A stretch of DNA of 64,000 nt from QQWI01 sp964522015. Its GTDB lineage: Bacteria > Bacillota > Clostridia > Peptostreptococcales > Acidaminobacteraceae. Position 1 is the stretch's first letter, and each line of letters begins with the position of its first letter. The notes beneath the pieces are model-generated. The model was given only the letters and a program-made list of their open reading frames with translations. It had not been told where the DNA came from and searched no databases. The stretch spans positions 424,743 to 488,742 of the forward strand of contig CAZFST010000001.1 of assembly GCA_964522015.1 (NCBI GenBank). The letters are read 5' to 3'. Position numbers and translations under genes: made by a program. This document shows, piece after piece, positions 7,618-15,511 of this stretch.

Positions 7618-9174
7618 CTACTTCGAAACGCCTGCTTGCACTTGAGCCCGCTCCTGCGCCCCGTCATGTTGCCCATTGCCTTTAATCTTCATTTCCAATC
7701 CAGTTAAGGTGGTCGCGCTATATTGATTGCCACCGTCATGGCTAATACCCTGATAATAGTCTGTCATCCTTTTACCAGTGATATCGGCAAGATAGACCCC
7801 CTTTGAGGTGGTTATAATAAATTGCCCATTTTCGGAAACATAACTAAGCTCTTTGTGTATTGCTGGTAAAATAGCCTTATTAGAACCACTGATAGCCCCG
7901 TATTTACCATTTGACTTGTAAATCAAAACGTTATTATAAGTAGGTGTCGGCATAATATTTACTTTGTAATTTACCATCACTTTTCCAGCATAATTAATCT
8001 GTGCATACTTGCCACTTTCAAGTTTAACCAGGGCTTTGCCATTAAAGAAAGGATATGCCTCAAGGTAGCGAGCCGAAATAGTGACTTGCCCTTTACTATT
8101 CACGTACCCGCAGCGATTGTTCACCTTTTTGTCAAGTGAATAAGCCGCGACACCTTCAGAGAACGCCGAATAAATACCACGATACAGCTCCTTTTGCGTG
8201 TCCAAAGTTACCAGTCTTGGGACAATATCTTCCATTGTGTACATAACCGCTGTGGTCGCCGATACAATGTTCTCTAATCGACTAAAGCCAGTAATATGCT
8301 TATTTCGCTGATCGATTAATACAGTTACTTGAGGTGAATCCTCCGTAGATACCCTCGCAAATCCCCATTGATCAAATTTTGAAGCACTTAAATATTGGGG
8401 TTCAATCACCAGTTCATTTTTTACATTTGCATAGCCCCAAAGGCCATCAGTCTCCAGTTGAACAGGATGCAAGGGCGATATATCAATGGCTCCCTTAATC
8501 ACTCCCCATAACTCACCCTCCTTATTAACCAAGCCATCAAGCTCATACCACGGAATGACCAAACTAAAGTATTGATAAGGATGTGACACATGGCCCAATC
8601 TGACCATTTGAAAAAATCTAATCCCTTCAGGTAAAATCTCAAATGTCGTATCCGTCACCATGGCCGGCCCATCAATGGGCATTTGGTTAGTTGGATCACT
8701 CTCATTTTTAGCAATCAAGAGGGCTACAATTGCCTTTTTATAGTCCGTGGTGCTCTTAAAAAGATCTTTCAAAACATAAGTATGGTTATTTGTTAAATTG
8801 AGGTGGAGGGTCTTTTTCCATTCTGTCTTCTCGGTATCAACCATATAAGTGGTCCCGCCACTGCTAAACACACCTAAATTGCCTATTTTGTGATGATCCG
8901 CATAAGCAATTAGATTGGCAGTGGAGACATGAGTCATTTCCAGGTGGGCCGTGGAGAAAAACGTAAAGAGGGTTTTGTTAATGGTAGTCAGTGTTTTAGC
9001 TGGCAAATTTGCCTCAATGGTCAAATAGGCAATTTGCTTCTTATCTTTAATCATTTCTTTCATATAGAACTGGGTAAAAAGCGGTGATGTACTGGCTGCA
9101 AACCCAGTGTTTAGAGATACGAGGGCAATAATGAGCATTACGACAACAATTTTTGAGTACTGTTTAACTGACAT
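7618..9174 (-). CDS. Exported WG-repeat protein with DUF3298-like domain
   Basis: The protein of 518 residues starts at the ATG at 9174 behind AAGGAGACTA. A longer open frame upstream overlaps the preceding gene and is not needed. A signal peptide occupies about residues 1-27 (VVVMLIIALVSLNTGFA then AST). The N-terminal half resembles the DUF4163/DUF3298 pair found in anti-sigma or RsiV-like exported proteins, with YFSLVIPWYELDGL matching the DUF3298 end. The C-terminal half has WG beta-repeats such as GLWGYANVKNELVIEPQY and RCGYVNSKGQVTISARY. WG repeats form beta-propeller-like surfaces of unknown ligand. It is the last gene after the Imm-5-like gene. Confidence 0.75.
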   Translation of the reverse strand: MSVKQYSKIVVVMLIIALVSLNTGFAASTSPLFTQFYMKEMIKDKKQIAYLTIEANLPAKTLTTINKTLFTFFSTAHLEMTHVSTANLIAYADHHKIGNLGVFSSGGTTYMVDTEKTEWKKTLHLNLTNNHTYVLKDLFKSTTDYKKAIVALLIAKNESDPTNQMPIDGPAMVTDTTFEILPEGIRFFQMVRLGHVSHPYQYFSLVIPWYELDGLVNKEGELWGVIKGAIDISPLHPVQLETDGLWGYANVKNELVIEPQYLSASKFDQWGFARVSTEDSPQVTVLIDQRNKHITGFSRLENIVSATTAVMYTMEDIVPRLVTLDTQKELYRGIYSAFSEGVAAYSLDKKVNNRCGYVNSKGQVTISARYLEAYPFFNGKALVKLESGKYAQINYAGKVMVNYKVNIMPTPTYNNVLIYKSNGKYGAISGSNKAILPAIHKELSYVSENGQFIITTSKGVYLADITGKRMTDYYQGISHDGGNQYSATTLTGLEMKIKGNGQHDGAQERAQVQAGVSK

Positions 9175-9208
9175 TAGTCTCCTTTTGTGTTTGTAACACA
9201 GTTGTTGT

Positions 9209-9655
9209 TCAGCTATTTCGTGCTTCACGAACAAGGTCGCAAATGGTAGCGGGCAATTGTTCATTCTGCCAAAGCATTTCAGCCGTATCATCTAGGTTTG
9301 CGCTCTTGAAGGCCTTTTGTATGTAATAGGGTGCACCAAGGGCGTGGTCTGCCATGTGTGCCGTGGCAACGGCTTGACCCACGGCTCGCGCTAAGGCTTT
9401 CGCAATCGGGTCTTCTGTTGCACGGGCGATTGCGTGGGCTGCCAGTGAAGCCTTCTGGGCTGCCCCGACTTTTACAAGGCCGCCCTGCCAAGACCTGCCG
9501 ATGGCCATTAATGGCATCAGATCTGGATTGAGGGTGGTGCCGAGGGTTTGGGCGGCGTGCAAGATGCAATCAAATGCCCATGTCATCAGGGCTCTGTGTT
9601 GCTCGGCAGTGAGGGGTCCCCCTCTGTGCTGAGCAACAAAACTTGGATTTCGCAT
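9209..9655 (-). CDS. Imm-5-like putative immunity-family protein
   Basis: A 148-residue all-helical, alanine-rich protein. The pattern LMTWAFDCILHAAQ, AIGRSWQGG, AAHAIARA and AVATAHMADHALGAPYYIQKA matches the putative immunity protein family (Imm-5-like), whose biochemical role is not established. His residues in TAHMADHALG are the hallmark. The codons are markedly richer in G and C than those of its neighbours, suggesting recent transfer or strong constraint from the Ala-rich sequence. It starts at ATG 9655 behind AAAGGCGG, 24 bases after the YoaP-like gene and 34 bases before the WG-repeat gene. No toxin gene is adjacent. Confidence 0.6.
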   Translation of the reverse strand: MRNPSFVAQHRGGPLTAEQHRALMTWAFDCILHAAQTLGTTLNPDLMPLMAIGRSWQGGLVKVGAAQKASLAAHAIARATEDPIAKALARAVGQAVATAHMADHALGAPYYIQKAFKSANLDDTAEMLWQNEQLPATICDLVREARNS

Positions 9656-9679
9656 TGGCTACACCGCCTTTCGGTTTTC

Positions 9680-10462
9680 TTATGGCCTCTCTCTGAGTGC
9701 CCCAATAGTTTTCCCAAACTTATCTGACAAGCAGACGCTGAGATCAGTGGTAACAAATTCCCCATCATAAAAAAGACTAAATATGGTGGCCGGTGTTGGT
9801 GCACTTTGGGCTGCTTCCATGGTAGCCAAATGAATCACTGTGCAAGGTAGGCCAAACGCCTCTGCAGACTGGGGTAGAACGGTGTTGACATAGTAGTCGG
9901 TAAACGGACACCTGTGGCTATAATACGCAACCACACCCTTTGATAAGCTAGGATCGACGGTAGGTGCTTTTACGGCCGGAGAAAATTCTGGATTTGTTGC
10001 ATCTTCGGAGAATTTTAGGGCCATGAGTGCAAACCCCGTTGCCGTTTGGTCTACCGTTTGAAACCCCTGAAGTGTTAGAAATTTTGTATCTGACATAAAA
10101 TGAAACTTTTTCTTGCCCACGACGGTGACAAGACCATGTTTCCCCTGGGCTTTCGCATCCTCTACAGCGAGCTTTAGCAAGGCTTTTGCATGCCCTTGAC
10201 CCTTGTATTGCCCGCTAACCCAAAAACAATTGACCATCAAATAGTTAGGCGCAATCACTGGTAACCAGGCAGTTTCTGCTAGTCCATACTCAATAAAAAC
10301 CTTAGCCCTTGCATCTAGTCGCTTAAAAGTATAACCTTTTAACATTTCTGACTTAAGCCATTGCTTTTTTAGCCCGTAGCCAGTGGCGCATTTTTTGTCT
10401 GAAAAACCACAACAAATGTGTTCAACCTCTAAATTTTCTGGCGTTAATTGGATATAGGTCAT
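9680..10462 (-). CDS. YoaP-like GNAT acetyltransferase
   Basis: 260 residues in two parts. Residues 1 to about 150 are a GNAT domain with VSGQYKGQGHAKALL as the acetyl-CoA motif A. The C-terminal 100 residues (GVVAYYSHRCPFTDYYVNTVLP onward) match the YoaP C-terminal domain, which has a thioredoxin-like character. The family occurs in Bacillus and clostridia and its substrate is unknown. The start is ATG 10462, seven bases after GGAGGG. The upstream in-frame TTG lies inside that site. It follows lepB by 57 bases and precedes the Imm-5-like gene. Confidence 0.75.
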   Translation of the reverse strand: MTYIQLTPENLEVEHICCGFSDKKCATGYGLKKQWLKSEMLKGYTFKRLDARAKVFIEYGLAETAWLPVIAPNYLMVNCFWVSGQYKGQGHAKALLKLAVEDAKAQGKHGLVTVVGKKKFHFMSDTKFLTLQGFQTVDQTATGFALMALKFSEDATNPEFSPAVKAPTVDPSLSKGVVAYYSHRCPFTDYYVNTVLPQSAEAFGLPCTVIHLATMEAAQSAPTPATIFSLFYDGEFVTTDLSVCLSDKFGKTIGALRERP

Positions 10463-10519
10463 TTTATTTCCCTCCAAAAGTGAGTTATCTCCTATAGCTA
10501 TAATGTAATTAGTACCAAT

Positions 10520-11065
10520 CTAAGGATAAAGTGTAAATGGCATAAATCTCAAATAGACTTTTCCGGCAATATCTTTATATTCAATACAACCTAACAATCT
10601 GGAATCGTTGGAAATTATGCGATTATCCCCCAAAACAAATATTTGATTTGGTGGTACAACAAGATTAACTTCCCCTGTGGTGATGCCATCTTTGGTGAAA
10701 TCCGCATTTTGGAGCTGGTCGTTGACATAAACACTATTATTGGTAATCACCACATGGTCCCCTGGCAGGCCAACCACACGTTTTATAATTCTTCTATGAA
10801 ACGCCTTAAGGGGTTCGATGTTCGTGTTCTCAAAGAGCGGTATATCCGATTTAACAATAACAACATCATTCTTTTGGGGTTGATCCAGAACGTAACTGAC
10901 CTTTTCAACAAGGACCACTTCCCTATCATGAAAGTTGGGTTCCATTGATGCCCCGAATATCAGGGACGGCCGTGCCACCATAATGATAATTACCCCGACA
11001 AATACAGTTATACCAATAGATCTAATCCATTCCATCAATTCTTTTTTTAAAGCAGTGGCGTTCAT
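10520..11065 (-). CDS. lepB: Signal peptidase I
   Basis: A 181-residue type I signal peptidase, the usual length in Firmicutes (SipS-like). One N-terminal membrane helix (about 15-33) is followed by the catalytic Ser in GASMEPNF, the catalytic Lys in RRIIKRVVGLPGD and the C-terminal box VLGDNRIISNDSR. It cleaves signal peptides of exported proteins at the outer face of the membrane. It starts at ATG 11065 behind AAAGGAGG and has a good promoter at 11101-11129. It is probably the first gene of the operon with the YoaP-like, Imm-5-like and WG-repeat genes, the last of which is an exported protein. Confidence 0.95.
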   Translation of the reverse strand: MNATALKKELMEWIRSIGITVFVGVIIIMVARPSLIFGASMEPNFHDREVVLVEKVSYVLDQPQKNDVVIVKSDIPLFENTNIEPLKAFHRRIIKRVVGLPGDHVVITNNSVYVNDQLQNADFTKDGITTGEVNLVVPPNQIFVLGDNRIISNDSRLLGCIEYKDIAGKVYLRFMPFTLYP

Positions 11066-11100
11066 AGCAAAAGCCTCCTTTAGTTTGTATTTACCAATTC

Positions 11101-11129
11101 ATCATACCCTTAGGTTAGGTGTATTTCAA
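11101..11129 (-). promoter_or_regulatory. Promoter of the lepB operon
   Basis: On the minus strand TTGAAA (11129-11124), a 17-base spacer and TATGAT (11106-11101) form a near-consensus sigma-A promoter. The rest of the gap 11066-11280 shows only the terminator of the next gene. Confidence 0.75.
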
Positions 11130-11260
11130 ATTACAGGTAAATTAAATTTCCGTGACTACCCCGCTTTCAATCCAAAGCCCTTGTTTTTCTGGGGTGATAA
11201 CTGGGTATATGAATTATTAGATTTGGCATTTCGTGGTTAAGACTGTAGCCTAGAAAGGCG

Positions 11261-11307
11261 AAAAAGCTAACTCATTCAGGTTAAACACCTGATAGAGCTA
11301 GCTTTTT
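11261..11307 (-). terminator. Terminator overlapping the end of the TPR gene
   Basis: Arms 11295-11307 and 11261-11273 pair (AAAAAGCTAGCTC with GAGTTAGCTTTTT), with an inner CAGGT/ACCTG stem. The last codons and the stop of the TPR-like gene lie in the 5' arm and loop. Confidence 0.75.
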
Positions 11308-12054
11308 TTTTGCCATTTCTGCTATCCATAGCTTGTTGCCTTCATTGGCAACTTGCAAATATTTTTCTTTCGCCAATTCTAGATTACCATTCACCTGATC
11401 AATTTGTGCCAAATGAAATAAAACACCTAGTCCCACGCGTTTGCTTAGTTTCTGGCTGAGTAGCATGGACAAGTGCTCCTGACTCTCCTCGTATCTTTTA
11501 AGATAAAAAAAGCGCTCTGCTACAAGTACATTCATTGCTTGTACAATTCTTGGATTTATCGGTGACAGGACAGGTATTTGAGTTTCAAACAAGGCCTCTG
11601 CAAGAGCAACCTCACCTAATGCGTAGTAACACAGCATGAGATTCAAGGTGTAGATTAGCAAGGAGTCATTTTTTCGTGTCAAATGACTTTTGTTAATTGA
11701 GAGCAACAGGGCCTTTGCTTCTTCGAATCTGCCTAGTGTGATTAACCCAGCCGAACGGTCAATATCAAAATAGGCATTCATCTTCAAATTTTTACTCATA
11801 ATCGCTCTTTGCTTTTCTGTTCTTTCCATAAATGCCTCTGGATCGCAAGCATCATCTAGTAAACTTAAACGCTTTTTAACTCTTAAATGACCTATGATGA
11901 TGTAACCTACAAGCACTGTTAATACAGTCATGATACCAGCTATAAATGGATGAACACTAAATACTAATAGGGTTATCATGATCACTGCCGTTATTGCCAT
12001 TAATAAAATACGATTTACCATCATTTCGAGCCCCTTTGACATGTTAAATGCCAT
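11281..12054 (-). CDS. Membrane protein with TPR-like helical domain
   Basis: 257 residues. Two hydrophobic helices lie near the N-terminus (about 13-32 and 36-54). The remaining 200 residues are amphipathic helix pairs resembling tetratricopeptide repeats (for example GEVALAEALFETQIPVLSP and YFLKRYEESQEHLSMLLSQ), a protein-interaction fold. The start is uncertain: ATG 12054 has a poor site, whereas ATG 12024 (MMVNRILL) follows AAAGGGG. It comes 23 bases after the methyltransferase gene and ends within its own terminator, so it is the last gene of the NUDIX-methyltransferase operon. Its role there is unknown. Confidence 0.65.
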   Translation of the reverse strand: MAFNMSKGLEMMVNRILLMAITAVIMITLLVFSVHPFIAGIMTVLTVLVGYIIIGHLRVKKRLSLLDDACDPEAFMERTEKQRAIMSKNLKMNAYFDIDRSAGLITLGRFEEAKALLLSINKSHLTRKNDSLLIYTLNLMLCYYALGEVALAEALFETQIPVLSPINPRIVQAMNVLVAERFFYLKRYEESQEHLSMLLSQKLSKRVGLGVLFHLAQIDQVNGNLELAKEKYLQVANEGNKLWIAEMAKKKLALSGV

Positions 12055-12077
12055 TTCTTTTCTTTAAATGTTATTTT

Positions 12078-14291
12078 CTAATTTGTTTTTTCAATGACAA
12101 CAATACAGGTTGAGTCCGGAAGGGCAACTGGTTGATTTTCTTTGTTATAGAGACTCACTTTAGGTGACAACGCCAAAGCGTAGCCTTCTTGCAGATAATG
12201 TTGCAAGGTGATAAGCGTAGCAGAGCTACCAAACAGCTCCTGAATCATTTCTTTAAAGCCAGTGGGTGTTAGATAGCCAAACTGCTCATTGACCTCGTGG
12301 ACGTAGGATGCTTCGCCCCAGGTATAGGTGTAGAGAAACTCCATGGCATCATTGACGGGCATCATTACTTGGTGTTGACTTAGTTTTCGCACCTGTATCT
12401 CTCTGCCTTTAAAATCCTTTTGGTAGCGTTCTAAAAATCGGATGCCCTCATCTGAATGAAAAGTCAGTATACGATTCTCAGATTCAGGTTCTGTCATAAT
12501 GCCATCTCGGATAATGATTCTGCCCCCAACTGGCAAGATATCAAAGGTCTCTTTTAGGGCTTTTTTTAAGGTTTCATGGTTGAATTTTTTGCCTTCAAAC
12601 TCGATGTATGAGAATAATTCGTGGAGGATTGAACAAAAAATCACGGTGTCCACTTGCCCTTTAGTAAAGGTATCTCCAAGGGATAAAGCGTTGCCATAAG
12701 CAACCTCCCAAGCTTTGTTCTCCTTGTATTTTCTCTTATTTAAAGTGTCGATCACATTTTGTGCAATATCGACGCCAACCACTTTTTTCTCTGGATACCT
12801 GGCTAAAATCAGATCCATTAATGCACCACCACCTGGGCCAATATCCACAACCGTTTCCCCTACGATATAATCGAGAATCACTTTTTTGGAATCCACCGAT
12901 TGATTCATGGTTGCCAGATACTTTTCTTCTTCGTAAAACCGGTCGTATGGGTCTTTTCTGAAGTTGAAGAGATCGTATAAAAGAATGATTGCCTGCTCAA
13001 AGAGAACCCCGGCTTTTTCGGCTTCCATGTAAAATGCGATGAGTTTCTCAGCCGCTGGCGAGAACTCAAAGCTGACCGCAAGGGTATTCTGGTTAAGGCC
13101 CCTAAAGTGACTAACCAACTTAACATGTTCTGATAGGTGCATTGTCTCTTTGTGAATTGAAGGCAGTTCCATCTCTTTTAAGTATTTTTCAATAATGCGC
13201 TTTTTATAGATGTTGACCTGCTTGTGATTTTCTCTTTGATAGTACAATTGTTGCATCAGGGGCTCAAAACTAATATGTTCAACGGCATTATAGCCTGTGT
13301 TAGTTTCCTCCCTGCCTCGGATTATTTCATGATTACCTATGATAATGTCATCCGATCCATTATCAGTGGCGACCTTGGTGAGGCATAAAATCTTAATCAC
13401 TTCTTGCAGGTTAAAATCATAAAGGGCTGCCTCTAGATACCAAAATGTCTTCTGATCCATCAATATTTCAAGTAGTTCTGATAGATTTATTGGACTCTGT
13501 TTCAGTTCACTGGCCTTTGATTTCAGTTCACTCTCAATGGCTTGATAGCTTAATTCAAAATCATCCCCATTGTCATTAGAGAGCTTTCTCAAATGGCATA
13601 AACGCTCTTTAGGTGAATACTCAGAACTGAAATTTCCTTCTACGATTTGTTGACAAACCAAAGTCACTTGCTCAGACAATTGGTGCCACAGATTTTCAGA
13701 TACCCCCTCAATGACACATTGATTTAATGTCATCATAATTTCCAGTAGGTTTTCTTTAGTAAGGTAGTCCTCCATGATCAAGTCATGAAGGGGTTTGTTA
13801 AACTGTAAGGGAACTTCTCCCCTCAAATACTGCCCCACTAAACCATGAGTTTTTATGAGTTCAGATATGATATGTGATTCTTTAGAGTTTAGTTGATTTT
13901 GATCAAGGATTTGGGAATCAAAGACATGTGAAATGCAATTTTGAGCATTGAAGATTTGAACTGAGCCTATATTGTGAACATCCAAATTATAGCCCGCTGC
14001 AAGCCACTTTTTTCTTTGATGGCCCATGCCGCATTTGGCGACTTCTGACCACATTAGAACTTGTTCAACGAGCTTCTGTGTATCCGCAGGTGCTCCAGAC
14101 TTTTTAAGGATGGTCAGAGTCCTGATTACATATTGGAGCACTTGTTTTGATGAGATGTCTTTGAGCGTATCCAGGCGCTCAAAATTCTGATGAATTTCAT
14201 CTGTTAGGGCTAAGTACATGAGCCATTTTTCAGTTTTAAGCACGCTTAAATCCCCATCTAAAAAGTTGTCTATCTTATTAAGCGCACTCAT
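12078..14291 (-). CDS. Large protein with C-terminal class I SAM methyltransferase domain
   Basis: 737 residues starting at ATG 14291, which overlaps the NUDIX stop as ATGA. Residues 1 to about 470 are helical and unlike any family I know. They include a CGMGHQRKKW segment near 93 and many charged helices. From about 480 there is a Rossmann methyltransferase: motif I VVDIGPGGGALMD, motif II VVGVDIAQNVID, then DTVIFCSILHELFSY and GGRIIIRDG. The target is not predictable. Very long methyltransferases next to a NUDIX protein recur in Firmicutes as far as I know, but I know of no characterised member. Confidence 0.75.
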   Translation of the reverse strand: MSALNKIDNFLDGDLSVLKTEKWLMYLALTDEIHQNFERLDTLKDISSKQVLQYVIRTLTILKKSGAPADTQKLVEQVLMWSEVAKCGMGHQRKKWLAAGYNLDVHNIGSVQIFNAQNCISHVFDSQILDQNQLNSKESHIISELIKTHGLVGQYLRGEVPLQFNKPLHDLIMEDYLTKENLLEIMMTLNQCVIEGVSENLWHQLSEQVTLVCQQIVEGNFSSEYSPKERLCHLRKLSNDNGDDFELSYQAIESELKSKASELKQSPINLSELLEILMDQKTFWYLEAALYDFNLQEVIKILCLTKVATDNGSDDIIIGNHEIIRGREETNTGYNAVEHISFEPLMQQLYYQRENHKQVNIYKKRIIEKYLKEMELPSIHKETMHLSEHVKLVSHFRGLNQNTLAVSFEFSPAAEKLIAFYMEAEKAGVLFEQAIILLYDLFNFRKDPYDRFYEEEKYLATMNQSVDSKKVILDYIVGETVVDIGPGGGALMDLILARYPEKKVVGVDIAQNVIDTLNKRKYKENKAWEVAYGNALSLGDTFTKGQVDTVIFCSILHELFSYIEFEGKKFNHETLKKALKETFDILPVGGRIIIRDGIMTEPESENRILTFHSDEGIRFLERYQKDFKGREIQVRKLSQHQVMMPVNDAMEFLYTYTWGEASYVHEVNEQFGYLTPTGFKEMIQELFGSSATLITLQHYLQEGYALALSPKVSLYNKENQPVALPDSTCIVVIEKTN

Positions 14292-15199
14292 AGGGTACGG
14301 CTCCATTCTGGATTAAAGCGAAACAATTTTGATGGTCTATGACCTTGATGGCTGTAGTAGTCATCTGTTTCGATGAGCATTTTACTTATTTTTCTTCTGA
14401 AATTTGCTTTAAGAAGTGTTTCGTTAAGGATAGTTTCGTAGGCTTGCTGCAAGGTTGTTAATGGAAATGTGGGGGGCATCATGTTGAAGATTAGATCTGT
14501 ATAGTCGATCTTATTGCGAAGTCGTTCAACCCCATAGGCAATTATTTTCCCATGGTCAAAAGCCAAGTCATTTTGGGATTCAAGGGTGTGTGAAATTGTG
14601 ACTTTGCCACCTTCTATCACTTTATGGACTTTAATTTGAGCATTCAACTCAACAGAATCACTTTTCAAATTAAGTGTCATATAGTAGGTATGATCGATCC
14701 GATTTTCTTTGATCGTTTCCCCTTCTTTATTAGTTTGCCCTTCTTTAATAGTCCGCTCTTCTTTAAGGAGCTTATAACTGACATCAAACCATGCAGTATC
14801 GCTGGCATCTGTACCCGGTTCTAGCAACAGACTGCTTTTGGGTGCTAATGCCATATAAGAAACGCTAATGATCCGCATTCGTGGGTCTCTGTTTGTATCA
14901 CCCCAAGTGTAAAGTTGTTCTAAATACACATCCCGAACCCCAGTTTCTTCTGCTAACTCCCTGTATGCACAGGCTTCAATGCTTTCATCTATGCGTACAA
15001 AACCACCTGGGAGTGCCCATTTACCTTGATAAGGGTGTTCTTTTCTCTTAATCAGGAGCACTTGTAATTTTGATTCGGGTAATTTTCTGTAGTTGGTTAT
15101 GATTGTTTCTCCGATTGTAAAAATAAGTATATCTGCTGTGACAGATGGCTTTTCATATAAGGCCTGGTTATAGGTGTCGAGAAACTCTTTCTCCTGCAT
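14288..15199 (-). CDS. NUDIX hydrolase / NrtR-like regulator
   Basis: 303 residues. The N-terminal NUDIX domain keeps the full box GFVRIDESIEACAYRELAEETGV (Gx5Ex7REUxEExGU, shown here in two parts: GFVRIDE and RELAEETGV), so it should bind Mg2+ and hydrolyse a nucleoside diphosphate derivative. The C-terminal 90 residues (TTLQQAYETILNETLLKANFRRKI) look like the winged helix of NrtR proteins, repressors of NAD genes that respond to ADP-ribose. An insertion rich in Lys, Glu and Gly lies around residues 145-160. The start is ATG 15199 behind GTGGGGA. Three iterons directly upstream are natural candidate sites for autoregulation. Confidence 0.75.
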   Translation of the reverse strand: MQEKEFLDTYNQALYEKPSVTADILIFTIGETIITNYRKLPESKLQVLLIKRKEHPYQGKWALPGGFVRIDESIEACAYRELAEETGVRDVYLEQLYTWGDTNRDPRMRIISVSYMALAPKSSLLLEPGTDASDTAWFDVSYKLLKEERTIKEGQTNKEGETIKENRIDHTYYMTLNLKSDSVELNAQIKVHKVIEGGKVTISHTLESQNDLAFDHGKIIAYGVERLRNKIDYTDLIFNMMPPTFPLTTLQQAYETILNETLLKANFRRKISKMLIETDDYYSHQGHRPSKLFRFNPEWSRTL

Positions 15200-15222
15200 T
15201 TTAAGTCCCCACTTTCTTTAAC

Positions 15223-15276
15223 TTATTAGTGTTAATGTTAATCTCAATGATAATGTTAATATTAATGATAATGTTA
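15223..15276 (-). promoter_or_regulatory. Three tandem 18-bp iterons upstream of the NUDIX gene
   Basis: On the minus strand three units follow each other without a gap: TAACATTATCATTAATAT (15276-15259), TAACATTATCATTGAGAT (15258-15241) and TAACATTAACACTAATAA (15240-15223). They end about 23 bases before the NUDIX start codon, overlapping the probable 5' UTR or promoter. The rest of the 312-base gap (15200-15511) holds the terminator at 15399-15455 and nothing else that I can identify. Confidence 0.75.
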
Positions 15277-15398
15277 CTACGTGCATATTGATATTAGTAC
15301 GCCGCCGATAGTATCTTATTGATAATATCTATCTAGATATAGCCTAGCACGAATGCAATTTTCTGTCAATCATATGGCTATGCCCATTCTGCCAGATC

Positions 15399-15455
15399 AA
15401 AAATAAAGGCCAATCCATTTTCCTAAACTTAGGTAATGGATTGGCCTTTATTTTT
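15399..15455 (-). terminator. Strong bidirectional terminator after the SLH protein gene
   Basis: Perfect 21-base arms (15399-15419 and 15435-15455), each with an A or T run at its outer end, and a loop that itself contains CCTAA/TTAGG. It ends the surface-protein operon before the NUDIX operon begins. Confidence 0.95.
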
Positions 15456-15511
15456 GCCTCTTTACTTTTATTAGTTTCCTACTTCCTACTTCTAACACCA
15501 ACCCGCTAAAG

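Noticed and set aside
9288..9569. Arg/Pro-rich open frames on both strands inside the Imm-5-like gene.
   Set aside because: They are typical shadows of a GC-rich gene. The 9209-9655 frame has the family match and a ribosome site.
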